A program made the position numbers and the translations under genes. Below the pieces are notes generated by a model, which had not been told where the DNA came from, did not search any database, and saw only the letters and a program-made list of their open reading frames with translations. 64,000 nt of DNA from Verrucomicrobiota bacterium (GTDB taxonomy: Bacteria; Verrucomicrobiota; Verrucomicrobiia; Limisphaerales; UBA11320): contig JACQFQ010000004.1 in the NCBI GenBank assembly GCA_016199985.1, positions 1-64,000 of the forward strand. The letters run 5' to 3'. This document shows positions 44,302-53,662 of the stretch, in pieces. Numbering within the stretch: position 1 is the first letter of the stretch; each line of letters opens with the position of its first letter.

Positions 44302-44444
44302 GGGTTGATGGGTGATTTCCGAGCTCTCTTTGCAAGAACCCTGAGGTCCTGAGCCGTGGCGGGGACGATCGAGGATGTTCGGCTTTCGTCGGCCCTTCCG
44401 CATCCTGGCCTTCCTGATCCGGTCCTAGGCATCGAACGCCGTCT

Positions 44445-45659
44445 TCAACATGTGCCGGCCTCCTGAAGGATGAAGCGTCGTCGTTGGGTGTCGAAGAGGT
44501 TGACCGCGAGAGGATCGGCGGCGGGACCGCACAGCCGCTCGCTGATGCTCCGCGCCTGCGTATGCTGCTGATAGGTGATCACGCCCAAAAGCTTTTCCCG
44601 GTTCCACGGACTCGTCTGGCAGGTCGCGGCGACGAGCGACTTGCCCAGGAACGCCTCGCCTCGGAGCTTCAGAACCCCTCGAACATGCCGCGCGACGAGT
44701 TTGCGCTCCGCCTTCCCCAGCCAGCAATGATTGTCGTTGCGACCGATCATGAGATGATTCGCGTTCGCGAGCTCATCGGGGCTGATCTCGGTGTCGGGCC
44801 GCACCAGCAGCTTGCCGGTCTTCATGAGAAAGTCGCCAAACGAGTAGCGGGCGATCCTCTCCGCCTCCGCGCGGAGCAGATCGGCTTCGCCGGGGATCGG
44901 AGTGCGCGCGGGATGGCTGATGATGACGCGCTCCTGAAACAAGTCCTTGAATCCTCCGACGCGACGAGGTCGCCGGACCACCGGCGCCGGATGCTCCTTG
45001 CGGTGCCTCAGGAACCAATCGACCAGCGTGTCCTTGTGCCTGTCCGGGTCGTAGAGCCAGTCCCAGGAATTGTGTCCCCATCCCTCAAGTTCGTCGTAGC
45101 GATGCGGGAAGCGAAGCCGGCGGAGTTCCTCAATCAGCCGCCGGCTTTCGTTGACGCTGACAAATTCATCCATCTCTCCGTGAACGCACCAGACGGGAAC
45201 TTCGCGCAGCGCGGAGAGCGCGTTGACATCGCCGCCGCCGCATACAGGGGCGATCGCGGCCCACTGCTCCGGATGCTCGACGGCGAAACGCCAGGTCGCG
45301 TAGCCGCCCATCGAGAGGCCGGTGAGATACTGGCGGCTCGGGTTGATCCGATACCGATCGCGCACCCATTGGATCGCGTCCCAGAAATCCGCCTCTCCCG
45401 GCCCTTCGAAGGCGATGTCCCCGCGCCCAAACACGCTGAGCAGAATCACCTCGTTGCTGAAGCCCCGCTCAGGGATGTCGAAGCATTGCTCAGGGATCAT
45501 CCTTTCATCGCCGTCCATTCCGTGCAGAGCGACGATCAAGGGATACTGCCGGCGCGGGGAGTAATCGCGCGGAACCCATAGCGCGAAGGGCTGCGCTGAG
45601 TCGTCCAGCGGGGAGATATAGCTGGCGCGTTGGTAGCCGGTCTGGAGCTGCTGTCCCAT
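44445..45659 (-). CDS. Alpha/beta-hydrolase (PHB-depolymerase/esterase-like), fused C-terminal domain
   Basis: A 404-aa protein. Residues 1-225 form a hydrolase with PLIVALHGMDG (oxyanion region), nucleophile YLTGLSMGGYATWRFA (serine at 113) and acid CVHGEMDEFV. The catalytic histidine is in ELEGWGHNSWDW. Residues about 240-404 form a separate segment (VIISHPARTPIPGEADLLRAEAERIA) without a recognised family, rich in basic residues. No signal peptide, so probably cytosolic despite the esterase-like fold. It lies 47 bases downstream of transaldolase on the same strand. Confidence 0.75.
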   Translation of the reverse strand: MGQQLQTGYQRASYISPLDDSAQPFALWVPRDYSPRRQYPLIVALHGMDGDERMIPEQCFDIPERGFSNEVILLSVFGRGDIAFEGPGEADFWDAIQWVRDRYRINPSRQYLTGLSMGGYATWRFAVEHPEQWAAIAPVCGGGDVNALSALREVPVWCVHGEMDEFVSVNESRRLIEELRRLRFPHRYDELEGWGHNSWDWLYDPDRHKDTLVDWFLRHRKEHPAPVVRRPRRVGGFKDLFQERVIISHPARTPIPGEADLLRAEAERIARYSFGDFLMKTGKLLVRPDTEISPDELANANHLMIGRNDNHCWLGKAERKLVARHVRGVLKLRGEAFLGKSLVAATCQTSPWNREKLLGVITYQQHTQARSISERLCGPAADPLAVNLFDTQRRRFILQEAGTC

Positions 45660-45706
45660 GGCTTGGATGAACGTCCTGCTCTCCGGGCCTCAGGCGAAGC
45701 CAGCGG

Positions 45707-46681
45707 TCACAGCTTGGCGGCAATGAACTGCTCGAGCTTGACGGTGTCGGCGACGAAGTTGCGAATGCCCTCGGAGGTCTTCTCCGTGGCCATTGCGTCT
45801 TCGTTCACCAGGAACCGGTATCGCTTCTCGTCCAGCTGAAGCGGCTCAATCGAGCTGCCCTTCGCCGTCGCGGGATCAAGCTTGCGAGGCACGGTCGCCG
45901 TGCTTTTTTGCAGCTCAGCGAGCAGGTTCGGGCTGATGGTGAGCAGGTCGCAGCCCGCCAGCTCCAGAATCTCTCCCACGTTGCGGAAGCTGGCCCCCAT
46001 CACCTCGGTGGCGTGGCCGAACTTCTTGTAGTAATCGTAAATCTTCCTCACCGAGACGACGCCGGGATCCTCGGCGGCGGGGTAGTCCTTCCCGGTCTTG
46101 GCCTTGTGCCAGTCGAGGATGCGTCCGACAAAGGGCGAGATGAGCTTCGCCTTCGCCTCGGCGCACGCGACCGCCTGGGGCAGCGAGAAGAGGAGGGTCA
46201 TGTTGCACTGGATGCCCTCGGTTTGCAGCTGGCGGGCGGCTTGCACGCCTTCCCAGGTGGTGGCGATTTTGATCAGGACGCGCTCTCGGCCAATGCCATT
46301 CTTGGCGTAGAGCTCAATGAGTCGGCGCGACTTGGCGAGAATGCCGTCGGCGTCAAAAGATAGGGCAGCGTCTGTCTCAGTCGAGACGCGCCCGGGCACG
46401 ATCTTCAGAATCTCAAGGCCGAACAGCACCAACAGCCGATCGATGACTTGGCCGACCCGCGCCGCGGCGGTCCCCCCGGCCTGGCCGCCTTCGCGAACGG
46501 CCTTGTCCACCAATGAGGCATACTCCGGCATCTGGGCCGCTTTGAGAATGAGGGTGGGATTCGTCGTGGCATCCTGCGGGGCAAACTGTTTGAGCGTCGC
46601 AAAATCCCCGGTGTCAGCGACAACCTTCGTCACGCGCTTGAGTTGGTCGAGCTGGCTGGAGTCAGAAGAGGTTGAGTTCAT
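45707..46681 (-). CDS. tal: Transaldolase
   Basis: A 324-aa class I aldolase-fold enzyme of the pentose phosphate pathway: [14 protein letters not shown] (residues 38-51), [14 protein letters not shown] (97-110), and [17 protein letters not shown] with the Schiff-base lysine K138. Later come [26 protein letters not shown] and [26 protein letters not shown]. It transfers dihydroxyacetone units between sugar phosphates. It has the length of the E. coli TalB subfamily. The esterase-like gene follows on the same strand. Confidence 0.95.
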   Translation of the reverse strand: MNSTSSDSSQLDQLKRVTKVVADTGDFATLKQFAPQDATTNPTLILKAAQMPEYASLVDKAVREGGQAGGTAAARVGQVIDRLLVLFGLEILKIVPGRVSTETDAALSFDADGILAKSRRLIELYAKNGIGRERVLIKIATTWEGVQAARQLQTEGIQCNMTLLFSLPQAVACAEAKAKLISPFVGRILDWHKAKTGKDYPAAEDPGVVSVRKIYDYYKKFGHATEVMGASFRNVGEILELAGCDLLTISPNLLAELQKSTATVPRKLDPATAKGSSIEPLQLDEKRYRFLVNEDAMATEKTSEGIRNFVADTVKLEQFIAAKL

Positions 46682-47089
46682 AGTTCAATAATGGGACAGG
46701 AAATCCGCGGAGTCCAGAGGCCGAGCAGTGGAACAGACAGCCCGCCGCTTGCCAATGGGAAAGTGCACGACTCCTGCTTCATGGATCGCGCGGGACTGAA
46801 CTCAGGCTTGGGCTGTGCCGAAAGCATACCTAGAGGATAGATCGTTGCCTCACGCAATGCCTGAAGTGGAATGCCAGCGGCGAGCGCTATGCCTCGTGGC
46901 TGTTTGGGTCGGCGCGCGTCCCCGAAACGGGATAGCGCGCTGGCGGCCTTGGCTCGCGGGCAGCGGGGTCATGAGAGGGCCGCCCCGTGACGGTTTTTCC
47001 CCTGCTTCAGCGGGGGACGCGGTGTTTTGGGGAAAGCGGTGGATGGGTTGATGGAATGAACGGTATGGCGGGCTGAGCCCGTCGCTCAC
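46682..47089. other. Intergenic stretch, no gene recognised
   Basis: About 400 bases upstream of both the transaldolase gene (minus) and the HEAT-repeat gene (plus), so it must hold both promoters. Short open frames on both strands (46815-47051 plus, 46850-47095 minus) have no family resemblance. A bulged GC-rich hairpin lies near 47000-47017 (CCCC-T-GCT/AGC-GGGG), without a terminator T-run. Confidence 0.5.
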
Positions 47090-48469
47090 ATGCACTGGTG
47101 GTTCATACAGCAGTTAAAGTCGCGAAAGCCGGAGGCCCGGATCGCCGCCGCTGAAAAGCTGGCTGTCTCCGGCAATCCGGAGGCGATCGAGGCGTTGGCG
47201 GAAGCCGCCAATGACTCCGAGCCCTTGGTGCGACGCGCCGTCACGATCGCGCTGGGCGCCTTCCAGCACGACAGCGTCGTGATTCCCCTGTCGGGCCTTC
47301 TTAACGATCTCGCCCCCGAAGTCCGCGAGGCGGCGGCCGCCGCTCTCGGCAACGTCCACGCCCAGTGCGCGCAACGGCCGCTGATCGCCTCCCTGAAGGA
47401 CTCCAGCGCGGAGGTCCGCAGAGCCGCCGCCCAGTCCCTGCAGAAGCTGGGCTGGCAGCCCCAGAACTCGGAGGAGCGCGCGCTGCAAGCCATCGCGACA
47501 GGCCGCTTCATGCAGGCGGCGCAGGAAGGCGACAACGCGTTCATGCCGCTGCTCGCCGCCCTCAAGTCGGATTCCTATCAGCAGCGCAAGGCCTCCGTGG
47601 AGGCGTTGTCGCGACTGGAGGATCCGCGCGCGCTGCGGCCGCTGGTGGGCGCGTTGAAGGATCCGGACAGCCACGTGCGGGTGTCCGTGGTCGAGGCCCT
47701 GAGCCGCCTCGCGAACCCCGAGGCCATCGACGCGCTCGTCATGGCGCTGAAGGACGAATTTGTTCCCGTTCGCACCGCCGCGGCCGAAGTGCTCGGCCGC
47801 ATCGGAGGAGGCAAGGCGCTGGTGCCGCTGAGCGTGGCGTTGCGGGACAAGTCCTGGGATGTGCGCCGCGCGGCGGTGGAAGGGCTCGGCAGAACCGAGG
47901 ACCCGCGCGCGGTGGAGCCGCTCCTCCCGCTCCTCAAGGACAAGGATCCGGACGTGCGGATGACCGCTCTTCGGGCGCTCACAATGCTGGGCGACCTGCG
48001 CGCGCTCCCGGGGCTGATCGTGACGCTCGCGGATGAAGTCCGGTCGATCCGCGACGCGGCGCTGACAACGCTGCACCGGATGGATCCCAACTGGGACAGC
48101 AGCGACGCCGCGCAGATGGTGATCACCGATCTGGAGGCCGCGCACCGGAGCCGCGACTACTGGGTGCGCCAGGCGGCGGCGGATGTGCTCGCGCGGATCG
48201 CGGCGTCGCGGAGCCGATGCCACGAGCCCGAGGAGGCCGCCGCCACCGCCGCGATCGCGAGCGCGCCGCGGACGGTGCAGCTGCTCGTCGGTCTCCTGCG
48301 GGACCACGACCGCGATTTCCGGCTGGCGGCCGCCGAGGCGCTCGGGCGGCTCGGCGACGCGCGCGTGGCGATCGCGCTGGGAACGGCGCGGCAGGACATC
48401 GACGGATGGGTGCAGGTGGCGGCGAACAACGCCTGGGAAGAAATACAACGGCGGGTGGAGAGAAAGTGA
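47090..48469 (+). CDS. HEAT-repeat (PBS-lyase-type) protein
   Basis: A 459-aa protein built from about a dozen HEAT/PBS-lyase repeats of around 31 residues. Examples are NPEAIEALAEAANDSEPLVR, DPRALRPLVGALKDPDSHVR, DPRAVEPLLPLLKDKDPDVR and DARVAIALGTARQDIDGWVQ. The repeat form D-x-R-A/V-x-x-L-x-x-A-L-x-D-x-x-x-x-V-R is a protein-interaction scaffold. There is no signal peptide. It is the first of a run of four signalling-type genes on the plus strand and may be their scaffold; this is inference. Start MHWWFIQQ has no obvious ribosome-binding site. Confidence 0.85.
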   Translation: MHWWFIQQLKSRKPEARIAAAEKLAVSGNPEAIEALAEAANDSEPLVRRAVTIALGAFQHDSVVIPLSGLLNDLAPEVREAAAAALGNVHAQCAQRPLIASLKDSSAEVRRAAAQSLQKLGWQPQNSEERALQAIATGRFMQAAQEGDNAFMPLLAALKSDSYQQRKASVEALSRLEDPRALRPLVGALKDPDSHVRVSVVEALSRLANPEAIDALVMALKDEFVPVRTAAAEVLGRIGGGKALVPLSVALRDKSWDVRRAAVEGLGRTEDPRAVEPLLPLLKDKDPDVRMTALRALTMLGDLRALPGLIVTLADEVRSIRDAALTTLHRMDPNWDSSDAAQMVITDLEAAHRSRDYWVRQAAADVLARIAASRSRCHEPEEAAATAAIASAPRTVQLLVGLLRDHDRDFRLAAAEALGRLGDARVAIALGTARQDIDGWVQVAANNAWEEIQRRVERK

Positions 48470-48502
48470 CGATAGAAAGGCAGCAATGAATTGCGTTTAA
48501 CT

Positions 48503-49804
48503 ATGAAACGTCGCCTCTTGCTCGTCGGAGACGGACCCCGCGGGCTTCAAACCCTCAAAACCCTGGCCTCCGGCCTTGGCCCCACCTGGGAAGTGGTCGG
48601 CGCCGCCGGCCTTGTCGAGGCGCAGTGCGCCATGGGCCAGGGAACCACGGACGCCGTGGTGACCGAGCTGCGCGTCGGCGGAGCGAGCGGGCTGCAGTTC
48701 CTCAACCAGATCACCGAGCTCCACCCCAAGACCCAGCGGTTCCTCCTGGCGGATCTCTCCGACAAACAGGCCGTCACCAAGTGCGTCGGCACATCGCATC
48801 ACTACCTCGCGACGCCGTGCGATCCCGAGACGCTGCGGGCGGCGCTGGACAGGGCTTTCAGCCTCGACGTCTGGCTGATGAACGACCGGGTGAAGAAGTT
48901 CACATCCCAGATGCAGAAGCTCCCCAGCATCCCGTCGCTCTATTTCCAGGTCGTCAAGGAGCTGCAGTCGCCGACCGCCAGCCTGGAGACGATCGGCAAC
49001 CTGATCGCGAAGGATCTCGTGATGACCGCGAAGCTCCTCCAGTTGATCAACTCCGCGGTCTTCGGATTGAGGCGCCAGATCGCGAGTCCGACGGAAGCCG
49101 TGCTGTGCCTCGGGGCGGAAACCACGAAATCGGTTCTCCTTCTTGCCCACACTTTTTCCTACTTTGACAAGATCAAGTCATCGTCCTTCAGCGTGGAACG
49201 CCTCTGGGAACACGCTCTGTCCACGGGCACGATGGCTCGCCAGATCGCGGCGCAGAGCGGCGCGTCCCTGGACACGGTGGAGGAATCGTTCACGGCCGGC
49301 CTGCTGCATGACATCGGAAAGCTCGTCATCGCCTGCAACCTCACCACGGAGTACATCAAGGTGATCCAGTCGGCGCATCAGGAGAAAAAGCCGCTGTGGG
49401 TGATGGAGGAGTCCGCGTTCTCGCTGACCCATGCGGAGGTGGGCGCGTGTGTCCTCGGCATATGGGGACTTCCTGTCACGATCGTCGAAGGCGTGGCGCT
49501 TCACCACTATCCAAGCCGCTTTCTCAGCAAGACCTTCTCCCCGCTCACGGCGGTCCACATCGCGAACGCGTGGGACCAGGAGCAGAAGGGCAAAGGCAAG
49601 GTCGAGGCCCGGATGCTTCCCGAGGTCGACATGAATTATATCCGAGAACTGGAGCTCGCCGACCGGCTCACGGAATTTCGAGCCGCTTGCAAGCTTCCGC
49701 CCATCGAGGAAAAGCCCGCGCCGGAGCCCGTTCCGGACGCCGCAACCGCGACGCCCGACACATCCACGCTCGCCCTGCACAATCCGCTTCCCGCGGCCGC
49801 GTAA
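48503..49804 (+). CDS. Pseudo-receiver plus HDOD domain protein
   Basis: A 433-aa protein. Residues 1-120 fold like a CheY receiver but have lost its chemistry. The acidic pair is reduced to D10, the phosphoacceptor is E55 (in AVVTELRVGG) instead of Asp, and the conserved Lys is T104 (YLATPCDPE). An HDOD domain (about 135-340) follows, with LPSIPSLYFQVVKELQSPTA, KLLQLINSAVFGLRRQI, AGLLHDIGKLVIACN, and ALHHYPSRF. HDOD proteins are non-hydrolytic or degenerate HD relatives in signalling. The tail is Pro/Ala-rich. It is 33 bases after the HEAT gene and 24 before a full receiver protein. The start ATG at 48503 is preferred over a TTG 12 bases earlier. Confidence 0.85.
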   Translation: MKRRLLLVGDGPRGLQTLKTLASGLGPTWEVVGAAGLVEAQCAMGQGTTDAVVTELRVGGASGLQFLNQITELHPKTQRFLLADLSDKQAVTKCVGTSHHYLATPCDPETLRAALDRAFSLDVWLMNDRVKKFTSQMQKLPSIPSLYFQVVKELQSPTASLETIGNLIAKDLVMTAKLLQLINSAVFGLRRQIASPTEAVLCLGAETTKSVLLLAHTFSYFDKIKSSSFSVERLWEHALSTGTMARQIAAQSGASLDTVEESFTAGLLHDIGKLVIACNLTTEYIKVIQSAHQEKKPLWVMEESAFSLTHAEVGACVLGIWGLPVTIVEGVALHHYPSRFLSKTFSPLTAVHIANAWDQEQKGKGKVEARMLPEVDMNYIRELELADRLTEFRAACKLPPIEEKPAPEPVPDAATATPDTSTLALHNPLPAAA

Positions 49805-49828
49805 GACCGAAGGTCAAGGAACCCGCAC

Positions 49829-51079
49829 ATGTCCACCACCACCCTCACCAAGCGCCGAGTGCTCTTCGTCGACGACGAGCCCGCGTTCCTGGAGCTGCTG
49901 GGCGAGGCCATGGTCGGCTACAGCTCCGGGACATGGGAGGTGCTGCTGGCGTCCAACACCAGCAAGGCCCTCAGCGTGCTGCAGGAGGGGGGTGTTCACC
50001 TGGTTGTCGTGGACGTCCACATGCCCGTGGTGGACGGCATTCAGTTCCTGAAGCTGCTCCAGCGGAAGTATCCGAATCTCCCCCGGGCCGTGCTGACAGG
50101 CGACGCCTCGGAGGAGCATCGCCAGGCGTGTCAGGCCAACGGCGTCGAGCTCGTGCTTGAAAAGCCTCGATGCCCCGAGGGGCTTGAGATTGTATACGCG
50201 ACGCTGGACGAGCTCGCGAAATGGCAGCCCGAGACCGGGTTTCAAGGCGTGTTGCGCCGCGTCGGACTCCAGGACGTCCTCCAGATGGAGTGCCTCGCGC
50301 GCAGCACGGTGATCCTGGAGATCACTGCCAACGGAGAGACCGGACAGATCTTCATCGAGCAGGGCTCCATCATCCATGCTCAGGCGCCGCCGCTGCGGGG
50401 CGAGGCGGCGTTCAACCGGCTGCTAGGATTCAGCGGAGGCCAGTTCAATCTCAAAGCCTTCGCGGAGCCGCCTGAGCGGAGCATCTCGGGATCGTGGGAG
50501 TTCCTGCTGATGGAGGCCGCGCGAATGCGCGACGAGTTCCTCAACTCGACCCCTCCTCCCGAACCCGAGCCGCAGCCCGCGCCAGCGGCTGGGTCGAGCC
50601 CTCCGGACGAGCCTCGCGAGACCGGCATCTACGAACCTCCCCCCGATTCTCAATCGTCGCAGGAATCCGAGGCGAAGCCTTCTGAGGAGGCCGCTGAGCT
50701 CGCGGCGTCCGAGGAGGCGGGCGCGGAGGAGCAGACCGCTGGCGCCCACGACGCCGAAGCGGCCTCCCACCCCGTGCTGTTGCCCGAGCCCACGCCCCCC
50801 GAGCCTCCCACAATCGAGGAGTTCCTGATCATCAGCAGTCGGGGAGAGGTCGCGCACTGCTGGCAGTGCATGGCGCCGTCGGAGCGGGTGAGCTTCATCG
50901 AGCAGGTCAAGCAGAAGGCCCGTCAGGCCTGCCAGGGCTTGCCCGTGGGCGCGTTTGAACGACTCGAGCTGGAGAGCCTCGAGGCGCGACTGATCATCCG
51001 CGTGGAGGAGGAGACGAGCTACCTGCTCAGGGCCAACCGGGAAAAGCCCGGCGTCCAGCTCGCTCCGGTCGCGGCCTGA
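49829..51079 (+). CDS. Receiver plus DUF4388 response regulator
   Basis: A 416-aa protein. The receiver (residues 8-125) is canonical: D15/D16, phosphoacceptor D62 in VVVDVHMPVVDG, T90, K112. It is followed by DUF4388 (about 130-225, GFQGVLRRVGLQDVLQMECLARSTVILEI, FIEQGSIIHAQAP and GGQFNLKAF). A 110-residue Pro/Glu/Ala-rich linker leads to a last domain (about 330-405, EEFLIISSRGEVAHCWQCM, ERLELESLEARLIIRVEEE). That last domain may be a roadblock/LC7-like fold. DUF4388 proteins regulate motility and gliding in other bacteria. No histidine kinase is near. Confidence 0.85.
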   Translation: MSTTTLTKRRVLFVDDEPAFLELLGEAMVGYSSGTWEVLLASNTSKALSVLQEGGVHLVVVDVHMPVVDGIQFLKLLQRKYPNLPRAVLTGDASEEHRQACQANGVELVLEKPRCPEGLEIVYATLDELAKWQPETGFQGVLRRVGLQDVLQMECLARSTVILEITANGETGQIFIEQGSIIHAQAPPLRGEAAFNRLLGFSGGQFNLKAFAEPPERSISGSWEFLLMEAARMRDEFLNSTPPPEPEPQPAPAAGSSPPDEPRETGIYEPPPDSQSSQESEAKPSEEAAELAASEEAGAEEQTAGAHDAEAASHPVLLPEPTPPEPPTIEEFLIISSRGEVAHCWQCMAPSERVSFIEQVKQKARQACQGLPVGAFERLELESLEARLIIRVEEETSYLLRANREKPGVQLAPVAA

Positions 51080-51112
51080 CCCCGGAATCGCTCAAGGAGG
51101 AAGCATCGCGAT

Positions 51113-51472
51113 ATGAAGCAGCGGATCAATCATTGGGTCGGAGAACAGGCGCAGCGAACAGGGCTGTTCGCAATCGGGGTGATCCATCCCGACAACACCT
51201 TCTCCGGACAGAGCTGCTCCTCCATCTATCCCCCCATCTTCCTCAACAACAGCTGGCGGTCGCTGAAGGACATGTTCAACGCCGTCCGGGAGCAGCAACA
51301 GTTCGACGCGCTTTCGCTGCGGTGGGTTTACGAGCACGCCTGCCTGTACGCGGCGCAGCGCATGGACGGCGCGGTGCTCGGGCTTTATGTGAGCCGGGAC
51401 GAGCAGCTGGTTCCCCGCTCCGAGGTGGAGCGCCTGCTCAACGATTTTCTGTTCATGGAAGGCCCGGCCTAA
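51113..51472 (+). CDS. Small protein of the signalling cluster, possibly roadblock-like
   Basis: A 119-aa protein with an alternating beta/alpha pattern (LFAIGVIHPDNTFSGQSCS, WRSLKDMFNAVREQQQF, DALSLRWVYEHACLYAAQRMDGAVLGLYV). This reminds me of roadblock/LC7 proteins, though weakly. A strong Shine-Dalgarno (AAGGAGGAA) lies about ten bases before the ATG. It follows the DUF4388 regulator by 33 bases and may be a GTPase-linked partner of that cluster. No catalytic motif seen. Confidence 0.7.
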   Translation: MKQRINHWVGEQAQRTGLFAIGVIHPDNTFSGQSCSSIYPPIFLNNSWRSLKDMFNAVREQQQFDALSLRWVYEHACLYAAQRMDGAVLGLYVSRDEQLVPRSEVERLLNDFLFMEGPA

Positions 51473-51478
51473 GGCCGG

Positions 51479-52687
51479 CTACCAGCGGTCGAAGACGCCG
51501 ATGAGAGATCCGATCTGCAGGTGAATGCGTCGTCCTTCGATCGACGACGCGGCCTCCACCGTCTTGTCGTCGGCGATGGGAATGAAAACCTTGTACTTGC
51601 CGCCTTCCGCCCGCGCCCATGTCCCTTCCCGCCTCAGAAGATTATTCGTCTTTGAGCTGCCCTTCCGCAGGATGACCTTGTGGTCGATCGTCGCGAGCAT
51701 CGTCATCTCCTGCAGCTGGTAAGTGGTGGCCAGCGTGGCCATCATCCGGTTCGCCTCGAGGGCGCTCATCCGGCGCGCCTTCTTGTTCTCCGCCACGCTT
51801 GCGGAAAGATTGAAATCCCATCGGCCGAGAATCTTCTCGTCGTCAAACTTCGGAGATTGGCCCGACGCGAGGAATGTCTTCAGGTCGGTCAGGTCGTTCC
51901 CCAGCGCCTTGAGCAGTTGTTCCAGCTTCGGGGGATCCGTAAACAGCGGCCCCAGCTGCGCGTGCTCGAGGATTTCCGACATCGACGGCGACTTGAGGAT
52001 GAAGCCCTGCGTTGTGACGTCGTTCCCCATCGTCTCGAAATCCTTCCGCTCGGCCAACGGGATCAGCGGAGGATAGGTGGAAAGGCTGCTTTGGATCAGG
52101 GGCTGATGAAACCACTCGGCCACCACGTCGATCGCGTCGAGATAAAGCGGGCTCACAGGGACATAGGGCCCGGCCACCCTGGCCCACCCTGTGGCCTCCG
52201 TGGCCTTGGCGAGCAGGTTGGCCGAGGTGAAGACCCACGAGTCGGCGGACGTGCCGCGCGAGAGCGGAACGGTGCCATAGCCGAGGCCGATCGCCCCAAT
52301 GCCCACCAGGATCATGTAAAAAAGCGCGTTCACAATCCCCACGCAGGGCCCGATGCGCTGGTTCATCCGCTCAAAGAGCATGCGCTGGGTGTCGGTGGCC
52401 TTGTATTTGTAGAAATTGTCGATCATCGGGGTCACCGCATGTGAGATCGCCTTCGCCAGAATCTGGAAGACCAGCAGGACCACCAGCGGCGCCACCAGAG
52501 CGCCCGTGACCGGATGGGCCAACCCCACGCTCGGCATGAACGAGGCGGTCAGCCGGGAAAGCGGCACGATGAAAACCAGGGTCAGGATGAGGGCGACCGT
52601 GGTGATCGCGCAACGAATGGCGCCGACATAAAAGCCGACGATCCCGCACGCCACAGTCAGAAGAATCGCAAGAGACCAAACGATCAT
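51479..52687 (-). CDS. CvpA-family membrane protein with C-terminal extension
   Basis: A 402-aa protein. The first 170 residues hold four to five hydrophobic helices of CvpA type (WSLAILLTVACGIVGFYVGAIRC, TTVALILTLVFIVPLS, APLVVLLVFQILA, ALFYMILVGIGAIGLG). The remaining 230 are soluble and charged, with no family I recognise. Typical CvpA proteins are 160-200 residues, so the extension is unusual. The ATG at 52687 is preferred; the frame upstream runs over an unrelated region. It converges on the small gene before it. Confidence 0.75.
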   Translation of the reverse strand: MIVWSLAILLTVACGIVGFYVGAIRCAITTVALILTLVFIVPLSRLTASFMPSVGLAHPVTGALVAPLVVLLVFQILAKAISHAVTPMIDNFYKYKATDTQRMLFERMNQRIGPCVGIVNALFYMILVGIGAIGLGYGTVPLSRGTSADSWVFTSANLLAKATEATGWARVAGPYVPVSPLYLDAIDVVAEWFHQPLIQSSLSTYPPLIPLAERKDFETMGNDVTTQGFILKSPSMSEILEHAQLGPLFTDPPKLEQLLKALGNDLTDLKTFLASGQSPKFDDEKILGRWDFNLSASVAENKKARRMSALEANRMMATLATTYQLQEMTMLATIDHKVILRKGSSKTNNLLRREGTWARAEGGKYKVFIPIADDKTVEAASSIEGRRIHLQIGSLIGVFDRW

Positions 52688-52839
52688 GGAGGGCAACCTA
52701 GCGAAAGCGCCCTCCAAAGTGCACGCAGAAAAAGTCCTGGAAAAGTCCCGGGATGGAGGATCGCCCCGACAATACCGTTGCCAACGGAAGTGCGCTCCTC
52801 TTACATACGCTCTCCGCGCGGCATTCAACCCGCGCTCGC

Positions 52840-53655
52840 ATGTCGGAATACAAAGTCAAATTCGAGGTGTTCGAGGGCCCGCTCGACCTCCTTCTTTATC
52901 TCATCAAGAAGGACGAGGTCGACATCTACGAGGTCAACCTCACCCAGATCGCCACGCAGTTCATCGAATACATCGACGTGATGCGGATGCTCGACCTCGA
53001 GATCGCCGGCGAGTTCCTCGTCATGGCGGCGACGCTGATGTACATCAAGAGCAAGGAGCTCCTCCCCGTCGATCAGCGGCCCGAAGCCGAGGAGGAGGAA
53101 GGAGAGGATCCGCGATGGGAGCTGATCCGCCAGCTCGTCGAGTACAAGAAGTTCAAGGACGCCGCCTCGCAGCTGCAGCAGCTCGAGGCGCGGCAGGAGG
53201 ATATTTATCCGCGAGTTCCCGGCATCCTGAAATTCGAGGCCGAAGAGCCGCGCGAAGCCCGGCCCCAGGCCTCGCTCTTCGACCTGATCAACGCGGTCAA
53301 CGCGGTGATGAAGCGTCTCGCCGGACGCGATGAAGCGCGCGAGATTTATGACGACAAGTGGACCGTCAGCGAAAAGATCGAGTCGTTGCTGCGGGAACTG
53401 TCCGAGAAGGCCACGCTCAAGTTCTCGGAGATATTCGCCCGCGCGGAAAGCCGAACCGAGGTGGTGGTGACCTTCCTCGCGCTCCTGGAGCTCATCCGTC
53501 TCCGCCAATTGTCCGCGATCCAGGGCGAGGCGTTCGGCGAGATCGAGATCGCGCGCGCGTCCCCGCCGCCGGACCCCGCCGCCGAACCGCGCGCGGAGGT
53601 CGAGTCCCAATCTCCCGAAGCCGCGGCCCCCCCGGCGGCCGCCGGCAACGCATGA
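52840..53655 (+). CDS. scpA: Segregation and condensation protein A
   Basis: A 271-aa kleisin subunit of the SMC complex. The N-terminal region KFEVFEGPLDLLLYLIKKDEVDIYEVNLTQIATQFIEYI binds the SMC neck. EFLVMAATLMYIKSKELLP follows, and the C-terminal winged helix contains VVVTFLALLELIRLRQLSAIQ. The Ala/Pro tail is species-specific. It joins the SMC heads and ScpB for chromosome condensation. The scpB gene starts eight bases later. Confidence 0.93.
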   Translation: MSEYKVKFEVFEGPLDLLLYLIKKDEVDIYEVNLTQIATQFIEYIDVMRMLDLEIAGEFLVMAATLMYIKSKELLPVDQRPEAEEEEGEDPRWELIRQLVEYKKFKDAASQLQQLEARQEDIYPRVPGILKFEAEEPREARPQASLFDLINAVNAVMKRLAGRDEAREIYDDKWTVSEKIESLLRELSEKATLKFSEIFARAESRTEVVVTFLALLELIRLRQLSAIQGEAFGEIEIARASPPPDPAAEPRAEVESQSPEAAAPPAAAGNA

Positions 53656-53662
53656 CGACCCT

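Noticed and set aside
46815..47051. Small plus-strand gene before the HEAT-repeat gene
   Set aside because: No family resemblance, no ribosome-binding site, and a competing antisense frame of equal length.
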